Both the position numbers and the translations under genes were made by a program. A stretch of DNA of 64,000 nucleotides from Xanthomonas translucens pv. cerealis (GTDB lineage Bacteria; Pseudomonadota; Gammaproteobacteria; Xanthomonadales; Xanthomonadaceae), in assembly GCF_006838285.1 (NCBI RefSeq), contig NZ_CP038228.1, positions 4,340,001 to 4,404,000 of the forward strand, written 5' to 3'. Each line of letters begins with the position of its first letter. Within the stretch, counting starts at the first letter, position 1. Of the stretch, positions 40,691 through 50,335 are shown piece after piece. The notes under the pieces are model-generated. The model was not told the origin of the DNA, did no database searches, and saw only the letters and a list, made by a program, of their open reading frames with translations.

Positions 40691-40733
40691 GCAAACGAAA
40701 AACGCCCCGCGATGCGGGGCGTTTTTCGTTTGC
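40691..40733. terminator. Bidirectional terminator between the TonB-C gene and rho
   Basis: A perfect 20-base inverted repeat with a three-base loop (GAT). The stem contains A5 on one side and T5 on the other. It works for both converging genes: the TonB-C gene (plus) and rho (minus). Confidence 0.92.
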
Positions 40734-40747
40734 GGCCAGCGCTGCCG

Positions 40748-42571
40748 TCAGCGCTTCATCGACCCGAAGAACTCGTCGTTGGACTTGGTATTCTTCATCT
40801 TGTCCAGCAGGAACTCCATCGCCGCGATCTCATCCATCGGATGCAGCAGCTTGCGCAGGATCCAGATCTTCTGCAGCAGCTCCGGCTCGATCAACAGATC
40901 TTCGCGACGGGTGCCGGAACGGTTGATGTCGATCGCCGGGTACACCCGCTTTTCGGCGATCCGGCGGTTCAGGTGCACTTCGCTGTTGCCGGTGCCCTTG
41001 AACTCTTCGTAGATCACCTCATCCATCTTGCTGCCGGTTTCCACCAGCGCCGTGGCGATGATGGTCAGCGAGCCGCCTTCCTCGACGTTACGGGCCGCGC
41101 CGAAGAAGCGCTTCGGGCGGTGCAGCGCATTGGCGTCCACGCCGCCGCTGAGCACCTTGCCGGAGGACGGCACCACGTTGTTGTAGGCGCGGGCCAGGCG
41201 AGTGATGGAGTCGAGTAGGATCACCACGTCCTTCTTGTGCTCGACCAGGCGCTTGGCGCGCTCAATCACCATCTCGGCGACCTGCACGTGGCGCGCGGCC
41301 GGCTCGTCGAAGGTGGAGGAGATGACTTCGCCGCGCACGGTGCGCTGCATTTCGGTCACTTCTTCCGGCCGCTCGTCGATCAGCAGCACGATCATGTGCA
41401 CGTCGGGATGGTTGGTGGTGATCGCCGTGGCCACCTGCTGCATCAGCATGGTCTTGCCGGCCTTGGGCGGGGACACGATCAGCGCGCGCTGGCCCTTGCC
41501 CTGCGGTGCCATCAGATCGAGGATGCGCCCGGAGATGTCTTCGGAGGAACCGTTGCCGCGTTCCAGGGTGAAGCGCTTGCGCGGGAACAGCGCGGTCAGG
41601 TTCTCGAACAGCACCTTGTTCTTGCTCGCTTCCAGCGGCTCGCCGTTGATCGTGTCGACGATCGACAGCGCGAAGTAGCGTTCGCCGTCCTTCGGGAAGC
41701 GGATGCGTCCGGACAGGTGGTCGCCGGTGCGCAGGTTGAAGCGGCGGATCTGGCTGGGCGAGATGTAGGTGTCGTCCGGGCCGGCCAGGTAGCTGGCCTC
41801 GGCCGCGCGCAGGAAGCCGAAGCCGTCCGGCAGGATTTCCAGCACGCCGTCGGCGGCGACGCCTTCGCCGTGGCGGGTCAGCACCTTCAGCAGCGCGAAG
41901 ATCACGTCCTGCTTGCGCGCGCGGGCCACGCCGTCCTGGATGTTGAGCTGCTCGGCGATGTCCAGCAGCTTCTGCGCCGGCATCCGCTTCAGGTCGCTCA
42001 GCGAGTAGATCGGGAAGCCTTCCGGCACGTTGGCGTGCGGACGCGGCACGAACACTTCGTTGGCGCCGCTGTCGTTGGGCAGGCCGTTGTCCGGGAAGCG
42101 ACCGCCGCCACCGCCACCACGATCGCGGCGATTGCGGAAGCGGTCGCGGCGATTGCCCTGCTGGTTGTTCTGGTTGTTCTGGTTCTGCGGATTCTGGTTG
42201 TTGAAGCGCGGGTTGCCGCCTTCGCGCGGCTCGCCGCCGTCGTTCTGGTTGCCGCCGCCCTGGCCCTGGGCATCGCCGCCGGAAGCGGGAGCGTGCTGGG
42301 ACTGGGACTGGGACTGGGGCTGGGGCTGCTGCGATGCGGCCTGCGCGTGTTCCTGCGGCGCGGCGCGTTCCTGCCGTTCCTGCTGGGGTGCGGCGCGGGG
42401 CACGTCGGCCTGGGCCGGAACCGGGTTCAACGGCAGGTTCGGCTGCGCAGGTGCGCCATGCTCCGCTCCGCCTTCAGCGCCGGTGACAGGCTTGCTGACA
42501 CGCGGCTTGCGCGCGCGCTTCTCGGCGGGGGCATCGACGCTCCCGGGTTCGGTGGTGGTGTGATCGGACAA
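40748..42571 (-). CDS. rho: Transcription termination factor Rho with long disordered insert
   Basis: RNA-dependent hexameric helicase that ends transcription. The start is probably TTG at 42571 ([10 protein letters not shown]) with GAGGAA eight bases upstream, giving 607 residues against about 420 in E. coli. The extra length is N-terminal and disordered: Lys/Arg-rich, then Gln/Ser/Pro-rich ([11 protein letters not shown]), Asn/Gln/Gly-rich ([15 protein letters not shown]) and Arg/Gly-rich ([19 protein letters not shown]). Next come the Rho N-domain ([16 protein letters not shown]), the primary RNA site (DGFGFLRA), Walker [11 protein letters not shown] and Walker [16 protein letters not shown]. 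It lies 236 bases after trxA on the same strand. Confidence 0.95.
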   Translation of the reverse strand: MSDHTTTEPGSVDAPAEKRARKPRVSKPVTGAEGGAEHGAPAQPNLPLNPVPAQADVPRAAPQQERQERAAPQEHAQAASQQPQPQSQSQSQHAPASGGDAQGQGGGNQNDGGEPREGGNPRFNNQNPQNQNNQNNQQGNRRDRFRNRRDRGGGGGGRFPDNGLPNDSGANEVFVPRPHANVPEGFPIYSLSDLKRMPAQKLLDIAEQLNIQDGVARARKQDVIFALLKVLTRHGEGVAADGVLEILPDGFGFLRAAEASYLAGPDDTYISPSQIRRFNLRTGDHLSGRIRFPKDGERYFALSIVDTINGEPLEASKNKVLFENLTALFPRKRFTLERGNGSSEDISGRILDLMAPQGKGQRALIVSPPKAGKTMLMQQVATAITTNHPDVHMIVLLIDERPEEVTEMQRTVRGEVISSTFDEPAARHVQVAEMVIERAKRLVEHKKDVVILLDSITRLARAYNNVVPSSGKVLSGGVDANALHRPKRFFGAARNVEEGGSLTIIATALVETGSKMDEVIYEEFKGTGNSEVHLNRRIAEKRVYPAIDINRSGTRREDLLIEPELLQKIWILRKLLHPMDEIAAMEFLLDKMKNTKSNDEFFGSMKR

Positions 42572-42807
42572 GTGGTCATTCCTCGCTATGAGTGCGAGCG
42601 CCCAGCGTGGGGGCAAACGGGTTGGGAAGGGGTCTAGAAGAGAATCTTCCAGAGGGGGTGCGGTGCGCGAATGCCACCGGATGCACTGACACTATCATCG
42701 CCGCGCAACCACGGCAAGCAGGCGTTACGGGGCGATTCAGCCGGCCGGCATCATGCCGCGGCCTTTGACAAAGCGGCCGCTCCGCTCCGGAACGGCCAGC
42801 GACAGAC

Positions 42808-43149
42808 TCAGGCCGCGGCGCCGCCGAGGGTCTTGTCGATCATCTGGGTCAGCTGGCCCTTGCCGACCGCGCCGATCTGGGTGGCCTGGACCTTGCCATC
42901 CTTGAACAGCAGTAGCATCGGGATCGAGCGCACGTGGTACTTGATCGCGGTGGCGCGGTTCTCGTCCACGTTGACCTTGGCCACCTTGAGCTTGCCGTCG
43001 TAGGTGTCGGCCAGGTCGTCCAGCACCGGGGCGATCATCTTGCACGGGCCGCACCATTCCGCCCAGAAGTCCACCAGGACCGGCTCGCCGGATTGCAGCA
43101 CGGCGGTATCGAAATCGGCGTCGCCGACGTGTAGGACCTTATCGCTCAC
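42808..43149 (-). CDS. trxA: Thioredoxin 1
   Basis: A 113-residue cytoplasmic thioredoxin with active site WCGPC (Cys33, Cys36), the buried Asp of LVDFWAEW and the cis-Pro of RSIPMLLLF. The start is GTG at 43149 with AGGAG ten bases upstream; there is no suitable ATG. It is located upstream of rho, the same order as in enteric bacteria, and diverges from rhlB across 202 bases. Confidence 0.96.
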   Translation of the reverse strand: MSDKVLHVGDADFDTAVLQSGEPVLVDFWAEWCGPCKMIAPVLDDLADTYDGKLKVAKVNVDENRATAIKYHVRSIPMLLLFKDGKVQATQIGAVGKGQLTQMIDKTLGGAAA

Positions 43150-43351
43150 TTGGGGGTATCTCCTGGGCCAATGCGACCGGCCGGACCGGGTGGCCGCCGC
43201 ATTGCGGTAAACTGGGGCATTGCGCGGCGAAATCAAGGGATTCCCCCTGTCGCGCGACCCGGCATGGAAGTCGCCAGTGTGCGACGCTGTCGGGGCCGAT
43301 GCAAGCCGCGACCTTACGCTTCGGGCGGGGTGGCCTGACGAAGATGGAATG

Positions 43352-45145
43352 ATGAGCGACAAACCGCTGACCGATGTGACTTTTTCCGCGTTCGAGCTGC
43401 AACCGGCGCTGCTGGCCGGCCTCGAAGGCGCTGGTTTCACCCGCTGCACGCCGATCCAGGCGCTGACCCTGCCGGTGGCCCTGCCGGGCCGCGACGTGGC
43501 CGGCCAGGCCCAGACCGGTACCGGCAAGACCCTGGCGTTCCTGGTGACGGTGATGAACCGCCTGCTCAGCCGCCCGGCGTTGGCCGACCGCAAGCCCGAG
43601 GATCCGCGCGCGTTGATCCTGGCTCCGACCCGCGAACTGGCGATCCAGATCCACAAGGACGCGGTCAAGTTCGGCGCCGACCTGGGCCTGCGCTTCGCGC
43701 TGGTCTACGGCGGCGTGGACTACGACAAGCAGCGCGAACTGCTGCAGCAGGGCGTGGACGTGATCATCGCCACCCCGGGCCGGCTGATCGACTACGTCAA
43801 GCAACACAAAGTGGTGTCGCTGCACGCATGCGAGATCTGCGTGCTCGATGAAGCCGATCGCATGTTCGACCTGGGCTTCATCAAGGACATCCGCTTCCTG
43901 CTGCGGCGCATGCCCGAGCGCGGCACCCGGCAGACCCTGCTGTTCTCGGCCACGCTCAGCCACCGCGTGCTGGAACTGGCCTACGAACACATGAACGAGC
44001 CGGAAAAGCTCGTGGTCGAGACCGAGAGCATCACCGCCGCGCGCGTGCGCCAGCGCATCTACTTCCCCTCCGACGAGGAGAAGCTGACCCTGCTGCTGGG
44101 CCTGCTGTCGCGCAGCGAGGGCGCGCGCACCATGGTGTTCGTCAACACCAAGGCCTTCGTCGAACGCGTGGCGCGTTCGCTGGAGCGCAATGGCTACCGG
44201 GTCGGCGTGCTGTCCGGCGACGTGCCGCAGAAGAAGCGCGAGACCCTGCTCAACCGCTTCCAGAAGGGTCAGCTGGAGATCCTGGTCGCCACCGACGTGG
44301 CCGCGCGCGGCCTGCACATCGATGGCGTCAAGTACGTCTACAACTACGACCTGCCGTTCGACGCCGAGGATTACGTGCACCGCATCGGCCGCACCGCGCG
44401 GCTGGGCGAGGAAGGCGACGCGATCAGCTTCGCCTGCGAGCGCTATGCGATGAGCCTGCCGGACATCGAGGCCTACATCGAGCAGAAGATCCCGGTCGAG
44501 CCGGTCACCGCCGAACTGCTGGTTGCGCTGCCGCGCACCCCGCGTGCGGTGGTCGAAGGCGAAGCGGTCGAGGTCGATGCGGATGCCGACGAAAGCATCG
44601 GCGACATCTTCCGCGAGGCGCGTGCGCAGCGCGAGGCCGACGAACAGCGTCGCGGCGGCGGCGGCAGCCGCGGCAAGCCCGGCGCTGGCCGTAGCGGCCC
44701 GGGCGGCGGTGCCGGCGGCCGCCGCGAAGCGCGTGCTGCCGACGGTAAGCCGCGGCGCCCGCGCACCCCGCGTCCGGCCGAAGCCGATGCCGGGGTAGCG
44801 ACCGGAGCTGTCGCCGCCGCGCCCGCGGCGTTCGCCACCGAAGCCGCGCCAGCGGCCGCGGCGCCCATGCCCAAGCCGGCCCGCGCGGCCGCCGAAGGCG
44901 CGCCTGCGACGGACGCCGAGCGCCCGCCGCGCAAGCGCCGGCGTCGCCGCGGCGGCCGTCCGCTGGAAGGTGCCGAAGGCGCCGAGGGCGCTGCCGCCGT
45001 CGCGAGCAGCGACGCGCCGACCAAGCCGGTGCAGGTCAAGGCCGCGCGCCAGGGCGAGCGTGGCGCCGCGCCGGCCGCCGCAGCGAACGATTCGTTCCTG
45101 ACCCGCCTCGGCCGCAAGCTGCGTTCGCTGGTTTCCAGCTCCTGA
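43352..45145 (+). CDS. rhlB: DEAD-box ATP-dependent RNA helicase RhlB
   Basis: A 597-residue helicase that unwinds structured RNA for decay, normally with RNase E. The helicase core covers about 1-390: Q motif (FTRCTPIQ), [38 protein letters not shown] and [10 protein letters not shown]. The C-terminal 200 residues are low-complexity, with Arg/Gly ([19 protein letters not shown]), Pro/Ala stretches and a basic [10 protein letters not shown] patch. That is far longer than the E. coli protein (421). Two adjacent ATGs occur; the second (43352) gives MSDKPLTD. It diverges from trxA. Confidence 0.93.
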   Translation: MSDKPLTDVTFSAFELQPALLAGLEGAGFTRCTPIQALTLPVALPGRDVAGQAQTGTGKTLAFLVTVMNRLLSRPALADRKPEDPRALILAPTRELAIQIHKDAVKFGADLGLRFALVYGGVDYDKQRELLQQGVDVIIATPGRLIDYVKQHKVVSLHACEICVLDEADRMFDLGFIKDIRFLLRRMPERGTRQTLLFSATLSHRVLELAYEHMNEPEKLVVETESITAARVRQRIYFPSDEEKLTLLLGLLSRSEGARTMVFVNTKAFVERVARSLERNGYRVGVLSGDVPQKKRETLLNRFQKGQLEILVATDVAARGLHIDGVKYVYNYDLPFDAEDYVHRIGRTARLGEEGDAISFACERYAMSLPDIEAYIEQKIPVEPVTAELLVALPRTPRAVVEGEAVEVDADADESIGDIFREARAQREADEQRRGGGGSRGKPGAGRSGPGGGAGGRREARAADGKPRRPRTPRPAEADAGVATGAVAAAPAAFATEAAPAAAAPMPKPARAAAEGAPATDAERPPRKRRRRRGGRPLEGAEGAEGAAAVASSDAPTKPVQVKAARQGERGAAPAAAANDSFLTRLGRKLRSLVSSS

Positions 45146-45215
45146 ACCGGCGCTCCACCGTTCGTGGCGCGCGCACGGTGGACGAAAACCCGGGCCGCTC
45201 CGGCATAATCGCCGG

Positions 45216-45902
45216 ATGAGCGTTCTGCGGTTCGACAATGTCAGCAAACAGTACGCCGGTGGCCACGAGGCCCTGGTGGATGTCAGCTTCCAGGTGGAGG
45301 AGGGCGAGATGCTGTTCGTCACCGGCCATTCCGGGGCGGGCAAGAGCACCTTGCTCAAATTGATCCATCTCAGCGAGCGTCCGTCGCGCGGGGCGGTGCT
45401 GTTCGGCGAGCGCAACCTGCTGAAGGTGCGCGGGCGGCGCGTGCCGCTGCACCGGCGCGAGGTCGGCGTCGTGTACCAGGACCACCGCCTGCTGATGGAC
45501 CGCAGCATCGCCGAGAACGTGGCGCTGCCGCTGATCCTGCGCGGCACCCGCCGCGCCGAGATCGGCAAGCGCGTGCGCTCGATGCTGGAGCGGATGGCCC
45601 TGGGCCATCGCGAGAAGGCGCTGCCGTCGCAGCTGTCGGCCGGCGAGCAGCAACGCGTGGGCATCGCCCGGGCGATGGTCGCCGAGCCGCGCTTGCTGGT
45701 CGCCGACGAACCCACCGGCAACCTCGACCCGACCCTGGCCGCCGAGATCATGCAGCTGTTCGCCGAATTGCCGGCGCGCGGCACCAGCGTGCTGGTGGTC
45801 AGCCACGACCTGGCGCTGCTCAAGCAGATGCGCAAGCGCGTGCTGATCCTGGACCACGGCCGCCTGGCCGACGACATCTCTCCACAGGACCTGGCCGAAT
45901 GA
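45216..45902 (+). CDS. ftsE: Cell division ATP-binding protein FtsE
   Basis: A 228-residue ABC ATPase that works with FtsX at the septum to switch on murein hydrolases. Walker A is GHSGAGKST, the Q-loop is VVYQDHRLL, the signature is LSAGEQQR, Walker B is LLVADEP with TGNLD, and the switch His is in VVSHD. Its stop overlaps the ftsX start as ATGA. The spacer from rhlB is 70 bases. Confidence 0.96.
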   Translation: MSVLRFDNVSKQYAGGHEALVDVSFQVEEGEMLFVTGHSGAGKSTLLKLIHLSERPSRGAVLFGERNLLKVRGRRVPLHRREVGVVYQDHRLLMDRSIAENVALPLILRGTRRAEIGKRVRSMLERMALGHREKALPSQLSAGEQQRVGIARAMVAEPRLLVADEPTGNLDPTLAAEIMQLFAELPARGTSVLVVSHDLALLKQMRKRVLILDHGRLADDISPQDLAE

Positions 45903-46846
45903 GTACACGCAATGCCGGCGGCGGCGCCGCGCCCTCGCGCCTGGGCGTGTGGTGGGACCACCACTTGCACAGCATCGTCTACAGCCTCGGCCGGGCCATG
46001 CGCAAGCCGTGGGCGACGCTGCTGACGATGGCAGTGATGGCGCTGGCTTTGGCGCTACCGTTGGGGCTGTCGATCGCGCTGGACAACCTCAAGCAGTTCG
46101 CCGGCAACGTGCAGCAGTCGCGCGACATCAATGTGTTCCTGAAGACCGGGGTCGATGCCGCCGCGGCCAATGCGCTGGCCGCGACCTTACGCGGCCGCCC
46201 CGACGTCGCCGCGGTGGCGCTGCGCACGCCCGAACAGGGCATGGCCGAACTGCGCGACAGCGCCGGGCTCGGCGATGCGCTGGACGCGCTCGACGACAAC
46301 CCGCTGCCGACCCTGCTGATCGTTACCCCGGCCGCGGCCGACGACGCGCAGCTGGCGGCGGCGCTGAGCGCGCTGCCGCAGGCCGACCTGGTCCAGCACG
46401 ACGCGCTGTGGCGCAAGCGCCTGGACGGCTGGCTGCGCTTCGGCGAGCGCCTGGTGCAGGTGCTGTCGGTGCTGCTCGGCGCCGGCGCGGCCTTGGTGGT
46501 CGGCAACACCGTGCGCCTGGACATCCAGTCGCGGCGCGAGGAAATCGGCGTGCTGCAGTTGCTCGGTGCCAGCGACGGTTTCATCCGCCGCCCGTTCCTG
46601 TACCTGGGCGCCTGGTACGGCTTCGGCGCCGGGGTGCTGGCGCTGGGCCTGATCGCCGCGTCCGGGCTGGCGCTGGGGCCGCCGCTGGCGGAACTGGCCG
46701 ACAGCTACGGCAGCCATTTCGCGCTGCTCGGGCTGGACGCCTTGCACTCGGGGTTCGTGTTGCTCGGCACCCTGTTGCTGGGCTGGCTCGGCGCCTGGCT
46801 GGTGACCGGCCACTTCCTGCGCCAGACGCGTCCCACCGATACCTGA
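45899..46846 (+). CDS. ftsX: Cell division protein FtsX
   Basis: A 315-residue membrane partner of FtsE. An N-terminal cytoplasmic part is followed by helix 1 (TLLTMAVMALALALPLGLSI) and a periplasmic domain (about 65-170) that contacts EnvC-type activators. Three more helices include VLSVLLGAGAALVVGNTV and FVLLGTLLLGWLGAWLV. The segment DIQSRREEIGVLQLLGA between helices is the family coupling motif. Overlaps ftsE by four bases. Confidence 0.95.
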   Translation: MSTRNAGGGAAPSRLGVWWDHHLHSIVYSLGRAMRKPWATLLTMAVMALALALPLGLSIALDNLKQFAGNVQQSRDINVFLKTGVDAAAANALAATLRGRPDVAAVALRTPEQGMAELRDSAGLGDALDALDDNPLPTLLIVTPAAADDAQLAAALSALPQADLVQHDALWRKRLDGWLRFGERLVQVLSVLLGAGAALVVGNTVRLDIQSRREEIGVLQLLGASDGFIRRPFLYLGAWYGFGAGVLALGLIAASGLALGPPLAELADSYGSHFALLGLDALHSGFVLLGTLLLGWLGAWLVTGHFLRQTRPTDT

Positions 46847-46853
46847 GGCGCAC

Positions 46854-47696
46854 ATGTCCCGGCACGAGCTCAAGCACCTGATCAGCGACGCCCCGCGGGT
46901 GATGGTCGTGGACGGCTCCAAGCTGGTGCGCAAGCTGATCGCCGACGTGCTGCACCGCGAACTGCCGGACGTGGAAGTGGTCGGCTGCGCCAGCATCGCC
47001 GAGGCGCGCGGGGCGCTGCAGGCCGGCCCGGTGAACCTGGTCACCACCTCGCTGGCGCTGCCCGACGGCGACGGCTTGGCCCTGGCACGCAGCGTGCGCG
47101 AGGCCGCCGGCCAGGCCTACGTGCCGGTGATCGTGGTTTCCGGCGACGCGCAGCAGCACCTGGTCGAACGCCGCTTCACCGAATACGTCACCGACTATTT
47201 CGACAAGGCGCTGGGCCACGAGGCGCTGGCGACCTTCATCCGCGGCTACGTGCAGCCGCAGCCGGTGGCCGGCGCTACCATCCTCTACGTCGAGGACAGC
47301 CGCGTGGTGGCCGAGGCGACCAAGCGCATGCTTGAGCGCCAGGAACTGCGCGTGGTGCACGTGCTGACCGCCGAGGACGCGTTCGCGCTGCTGACCGCCG
47401 AATCGCTGGGCCGCACCACCCGCCGCATCGACCTGGTGCTGACCGATGTCACCCTGAAGGGCGAACTCAATGGCCGCGACGTGGTGCAGCGCATCCGCAT
47501 CGACTTTGCCTACGGCAAGCGGCGCATGCCGGTGCTGGTGATGACCGGTGACAGCAATCCGCACAACCAGTCCGAGCTGCTGCGCGCCGGCGCCAACGAT
47601 CTGGTGCAAAAGCCGATCGAGGAGCGCCTGCTGGTCACCAAGGTGCTGTTCCAGCTGCGCCTGGCCAAGCTCAACGACACTGCCGTGATCCTGTGA
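46854..47696 (+). CDS. Two-receiver response regulator with a degenerate first receiver
   Basis: A 280-residue protein made only of two receiver domains, with no output domain. The second (about 140-270) is intact: acidic pair Glu147/Asp148 (YVEDSR), phospho-acceptor Asp198 (LVLTDVTL), Thr231 and Lys253. The first (about 12-130) keeps Asp20 and Lys118 but has Ser66 where the phosphorylated Asp should be (NLVTTSLALPDGDG). It lies seven bases after ftsX and 22 bases before ung, so it is part of the division operon. A partner kinase is not present. Confidence 0.82.
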   Translation: MSRHELKHLISDAPRVMVVDGSKLVRKLIADVLHRELPDVEVVGCASIAEARGALQAGPVNLVTTSLALPDGDGLALARSVREAAGQAYVPVIVVSGDAQQHLVERRFTEYVTDYFDKALGHEALATFIRGYVQPQPVAGATILYVEDSRVVAEATKRMLERQELRVVHVLTAEDAFALLTAESLGRTTRRIDLVLTDVTLKGELNGRDVVQRIRIDFAYGKRRMPVLVMTGDSNPHNQSELLRAGANDLVQKPIEERLLVTKVLFQLRLAKLNDTAVIL

Positions 47697-47718
47697 CCGA
47701 TCGATCTGCCGAACCTGC

Positions 47719-48447
47719 ATGAGCAACGAAGACGACACCCGGATACAACTGGAACCCTCGTGGAAGGCGCAGATCGGCGACTGGCTGCTGCGCCCGGAGA
47801 TGCGCGAACTGGCCGCGTTCCTGCGCCAGCGCAAGGCCGCCGGCGCACGCATCTTCCCGCCCGGGCGGCAGATCTTCGCCGCGTTCGACGCGACCCCGTT
47901 CGCGCAGGTCGAGGTGGTGATTCTCGGTCAGGATCCGTACCACGGCTACGGCCAGGCGCACGGGCTGTGCTTCTCGGTGCTGCCCGGGGTGCCGGTGCCG
48001 CCGTCGCTGCTGAACATCTACAAGGAGATCGAGGACGACCTGGGCATCCGCCGTCCCGATCACGGTTGCCTGCTGCCGTGGGCGCAGCGCGGCGTGCTGC
48101 TGCTCAATGCGGTGCTGACGGTCGAGGAAGGCCGCGCCGGTGCGCATCAGGGCAAGGGCTGGGAAGGCTTCACCGATCATGTGGTGGAAACCTTGAACCG
48201 CGAGCGCGAAGGCCTGGTGTTCCTGCTGTGGGGCAGCTACGCCCAGGCCAAGGGCAAGGTCATCGACACCCGCCGCCACCGCGTGCTGAAGGCGCCGCAT
48301 CCCTCGCCGTTGTCGGCGCACCGCGGCTTTCTGGGCTGCAAGCACTTCTCGGCGGCCAACGACTACCTGCGCCGCTGCGGCGCCGCGCCGATCGACTGGA
48401 GCCTGCCGCCGCGCGCGGCGCTGGATGCGGCCGCGGGCGGCGGCTGA
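47719..48447 (+). CDS. ung: Uracil-DNA glycosylase
   Basis: A 242-residue family 1 enzyme that removes uracil from DNA. Catalytic Asp72 is in GQDPYHGYGQAHGLCFS. The uracil-pocket region LLLNAVLTVEEG is present, and His194 is in HPSPLSAHRGFLGC, the DNA minor-groove loop. Length is close to E. coli Ung (229). It follows the two-receiver regulator gene by 22 bases and appears to be the last gene of the ftsE operon. No clear terminator follows before rpoH. Confidence 0.96.
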   Translation: MSNEDDTRIQLEPSWKAQIGDWLLRPEMRELAAFLRQRKAAGARIFPPGRQIFAAFDATPFAQVEVVILGQDPYHGYGQAHGLCFSVLPGVPVPPSLLNIYKEIEDDLGIRRPDHGCLLPWAQRGVLLLNAVLTVEEGRAGAHQGKGWEGFTDHVVETLNREREGLVFLLWGSYAQAKGKVIDTRRHRVLKAPHPSPLSAHRGFLGCKHFSAANDYLRRCGAAPIDWSLPPRAALDAAAGGG

Positions 48448-48612
48448 ACCGTGATTCGACGGCGGCGTCCAAGGTGCGTCGCGTCTACGCAAATTTCGCA
48501 GGACTGGTGCTAGTTTTGGTGCTCGTAACCGGTTACGCCTGCTTTCCTCAGTGTTCCAGTGGCTTCTGTCACAGTCCATTCTCTGGGGCGAATGTTGCAT
48601 GAATAGAACGCA

Positions 48613-48641
48613 GGAACTTTTTACTGTACCCAGCAGTCTAG
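48613..48641 (+). promoter_or_regulatory. Sigma-E-type promoter of rpoH
   Basis: GGAACTT at 48613-48619 and TCTAG at 48637-48641 are separated by 17 bases. This closely fits the extracytoplasmic stress sigma-E consensus (GGAACTT, about 16 bases, TCnnA). The predicted transcript would start near 48648, giving a very short leader before the rpoH start codon. Confidence 0.65.
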
Positions 48642-48666
48642 TTAGTTGACTGCTAAGATGAGCCCT

Positions 48667-49545
48667 ATGAGCCAGACCATCCCTGCCACCGCGCTGGTGG
48701 CCAACAATCTTCCGATCCCCAGTCCGCTCGGTTCGCTGGATGCCTATATCGGCGCCGTGCACCAGATCCCGGTGCTGACCTCCGAAGAGGAGCGCGCGCT
48801 GGCGGTGCGTTATCGCGACCAGGAAGACCTGGATGCGGCGCGCGAGCTGGTCCATTCGCATCTGCGCTTCGTGGTCCACGTGGCCCGCGGTTACAACGGC
48901 TACGGCTTGCCGCTGGGCGACCTGATCCAGGAAGGCAACATCGGCCTGATGAAGGCGGTCAAGCGCTTCGACCCGGAAATGGGCGTGCGCTTGGTCAGCT
49001 TCGCGGTGCACTGGATCCGTGCCGAAATGCACGAGTACATCCTGAAGAATTGGCGCATCGTCAAGGTCGCCACGACCAAGGCGCAGCGCAAGCTGTTCTT
49101 CAATCTGCGCAAGTCCAAGACCCGCCTGGGCTGGATGAACGCGGCGGAAGTGACCGCGGTCGCCAAGGACCTCAATGTGTCCGAGCGCGAGGTGCTGGAG
49201 ATGGAGTCGCGCCTGTCCGGTCGCGACATTGGCTTCGATGCGCCGTCCGACGACGACGACGACCACGCGCCGCCGTCGCCGGCTGCCTACCTGACGGCCG
49301 CCGAGGAAGATCCTTCCCAGGTCTACGAGCGTGCCGACAGCGAAGACAACCAGCTGCAGCTGCTGCGCGAAGGCCTGGCCGAGCTGGATGCGCGTTCGCG
49401 CGACATCATCAAGCGCCGCTGGCTGGATGCCGACAGCAAGATCACGCTGCAGGAGCTGGCCGACGAGTACGGCGTGTCCGCCGAGCGCATCCGCCAGATC
49501 GAAGCCAACGCGCTGAAGAAGATGAAGGCGTTGTTCGTGGCGTGA
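48667..49545 (+). CDS. rpoH: RNA polymerase heat-shock sigma factor
   Basis: A 292-residue sigma-32. Regions 2.1-2.4 include [30 protein letters not shown] and the RpoH-specific box region after helix 2.4 ([18 protein letters not shown]). Region 4 ends with [29 protein letters not shown]. An acidic stretch DDDDDH near 200 is a lineage insert. The start is taken at 48667; ATG 48658 adds three residues (MSP) and cannot be excluded. A sigma-E-like promoter lies directly upstream, and a terminator follows. Confidence 0.95.
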   Translation: MSQTIPATALVANNLPIPSPLGSLDAYIGAVHQIPVLTSEEERALAVRYRDQEDLDAARELVHSHLRFVVHVARGYNGYGLPLGDLIQEGNIGLMKAVKRFDPEMGVRLVSFAVHWIRAEMHEYILKNWRIVKVATTKAQRKLFFNLRKSKTRLGWMNAAEVTAVAKDLNVSEREVLEMESRLSGRDIGFDAPSDDDDDHAPPSPAAYLTAAEEDPSQVYERADSEDNQLQLLREGLAELDARSRDIIKRRWLDADSKITLQELADEYGVSAERIRQIEANALKKMKALFVA

Positions 49546-49585
49546 GGGTTGCGCCCAGTTGCGGACGATCGATCCGCCAAGCAAG

Positions 49586-49610
49586 AAGGCCCGGTTTTCC
49601 GGGCCTTTTT
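49586..49610 (+). terminator. Rho-independent terminator after rpoH
   Basis: A nine-base perfect stem (AAGGCCCGG with CCGGGCCTT), a TTTT loop and a terminal T run. It lies 41 bases after the rpoH stop. Confidence 0.9.
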
Positions 49611-49659
49611 CGTTGCGCCAATGCATGCGGAGCCGCGGTGCGGACCCGCGCGTTGACGG

Positions 49660-50301
49660 TCACGGCTCCGGCGGCGGCCGCGCCACCGGCAGATGCCAGC
49701 CGTAGCGGATCGCCATGAAGCGCAGGCCGAAGCACAGCGTGGCGCCGATCGCCAGGCCCCATGGCTGCGGCAGGTGCAACGCATGCGCCGCGGCGACCAC
49801 GCCGCCGCCGAGCAAGGCCGCCACCGCGTACAGCTCGGCCTGCAGCACCACCGGCGTGCGTACCACCAGCAGATCGCGGACGATGCCGCCGCCGATGCCG
49901 CTGAGCATGCCGAGCAGGGTCGCGCTGAGCGGACCCAGGCCGAACGCCAGCGCCTTGCTGGTGCCGTACACCGCGAACAGCGCTAGACCGAGCGCGTCGA
50001 AGAGTTGCACCGGGTTGCGCAGGCGCTCGACCGTGTTGTGGCTGTAGAAGGTCAGCAGCCCGGCCAGGCAGGCAACGCCGAGGTAGCGCGCATCGCCGAG
50101 CGCGGCCGGCGGGGTGGCACCGATCAGCACGTCGCGGGCGATGCCGCCGGAGACCGCGGCCGCGCACGACAGCACCAGCACGCCGAACAGGTCCAGGCGG
50201 TGGCGCACGCCGACGGTGGCGCCGCTGATCGCGAACACGAAGGTGCCGAGCAGGTCGAGCAGGAACAGGAAGGTCGCCAAGACGGCACTACGCAGCGGCA
50301 A
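49660..50301 (-). CDS. TRIC/UPF0126 family membrane protein (YicG-like)
   Basis: A 213-residue membrane protein of the trimeric intracellular cation channel fold. It has two similar triple-helix halves with the paired signatures FAISGATVGVRHRLDLFGVLVL and VYGTSKALAFGLGPLSATLLG. Each is followed by a GG-I-x-RD motif (SGGIARDVLIG and GGGIVRDLLV). Prokaryotic homologues conduct potassium or are linked to glycine uptake. The tail is Pro-rich. It is convergent with rpoH and lies 34 bases after the dehydrogenase gene that precedes it on this strand. Confidence 0.86.
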   Translation of the reverse strand: MPLRSAVLATFLFLLDLLGTFVFAISGATVGVRHRLDLFGVLVLSCAAAVSGGIARDVLIGATPPAALGDARYLGVACLAGLLTFYSHNTVERLRNPVQLFDALGLALFAVYGTSKALAFGLGPLSATLLGMLSGIGGGIVRDLLVVRTPVVLQAELYAVAALLGGGVVAAAHALHLPQPWGLAIGATLCFGLRFMAIRYGWHLPVARPPPEP

Positions 50302-50335
50302 AGGGCGGCCAGGATCGCAGCCCAGCCGCAGGGTG

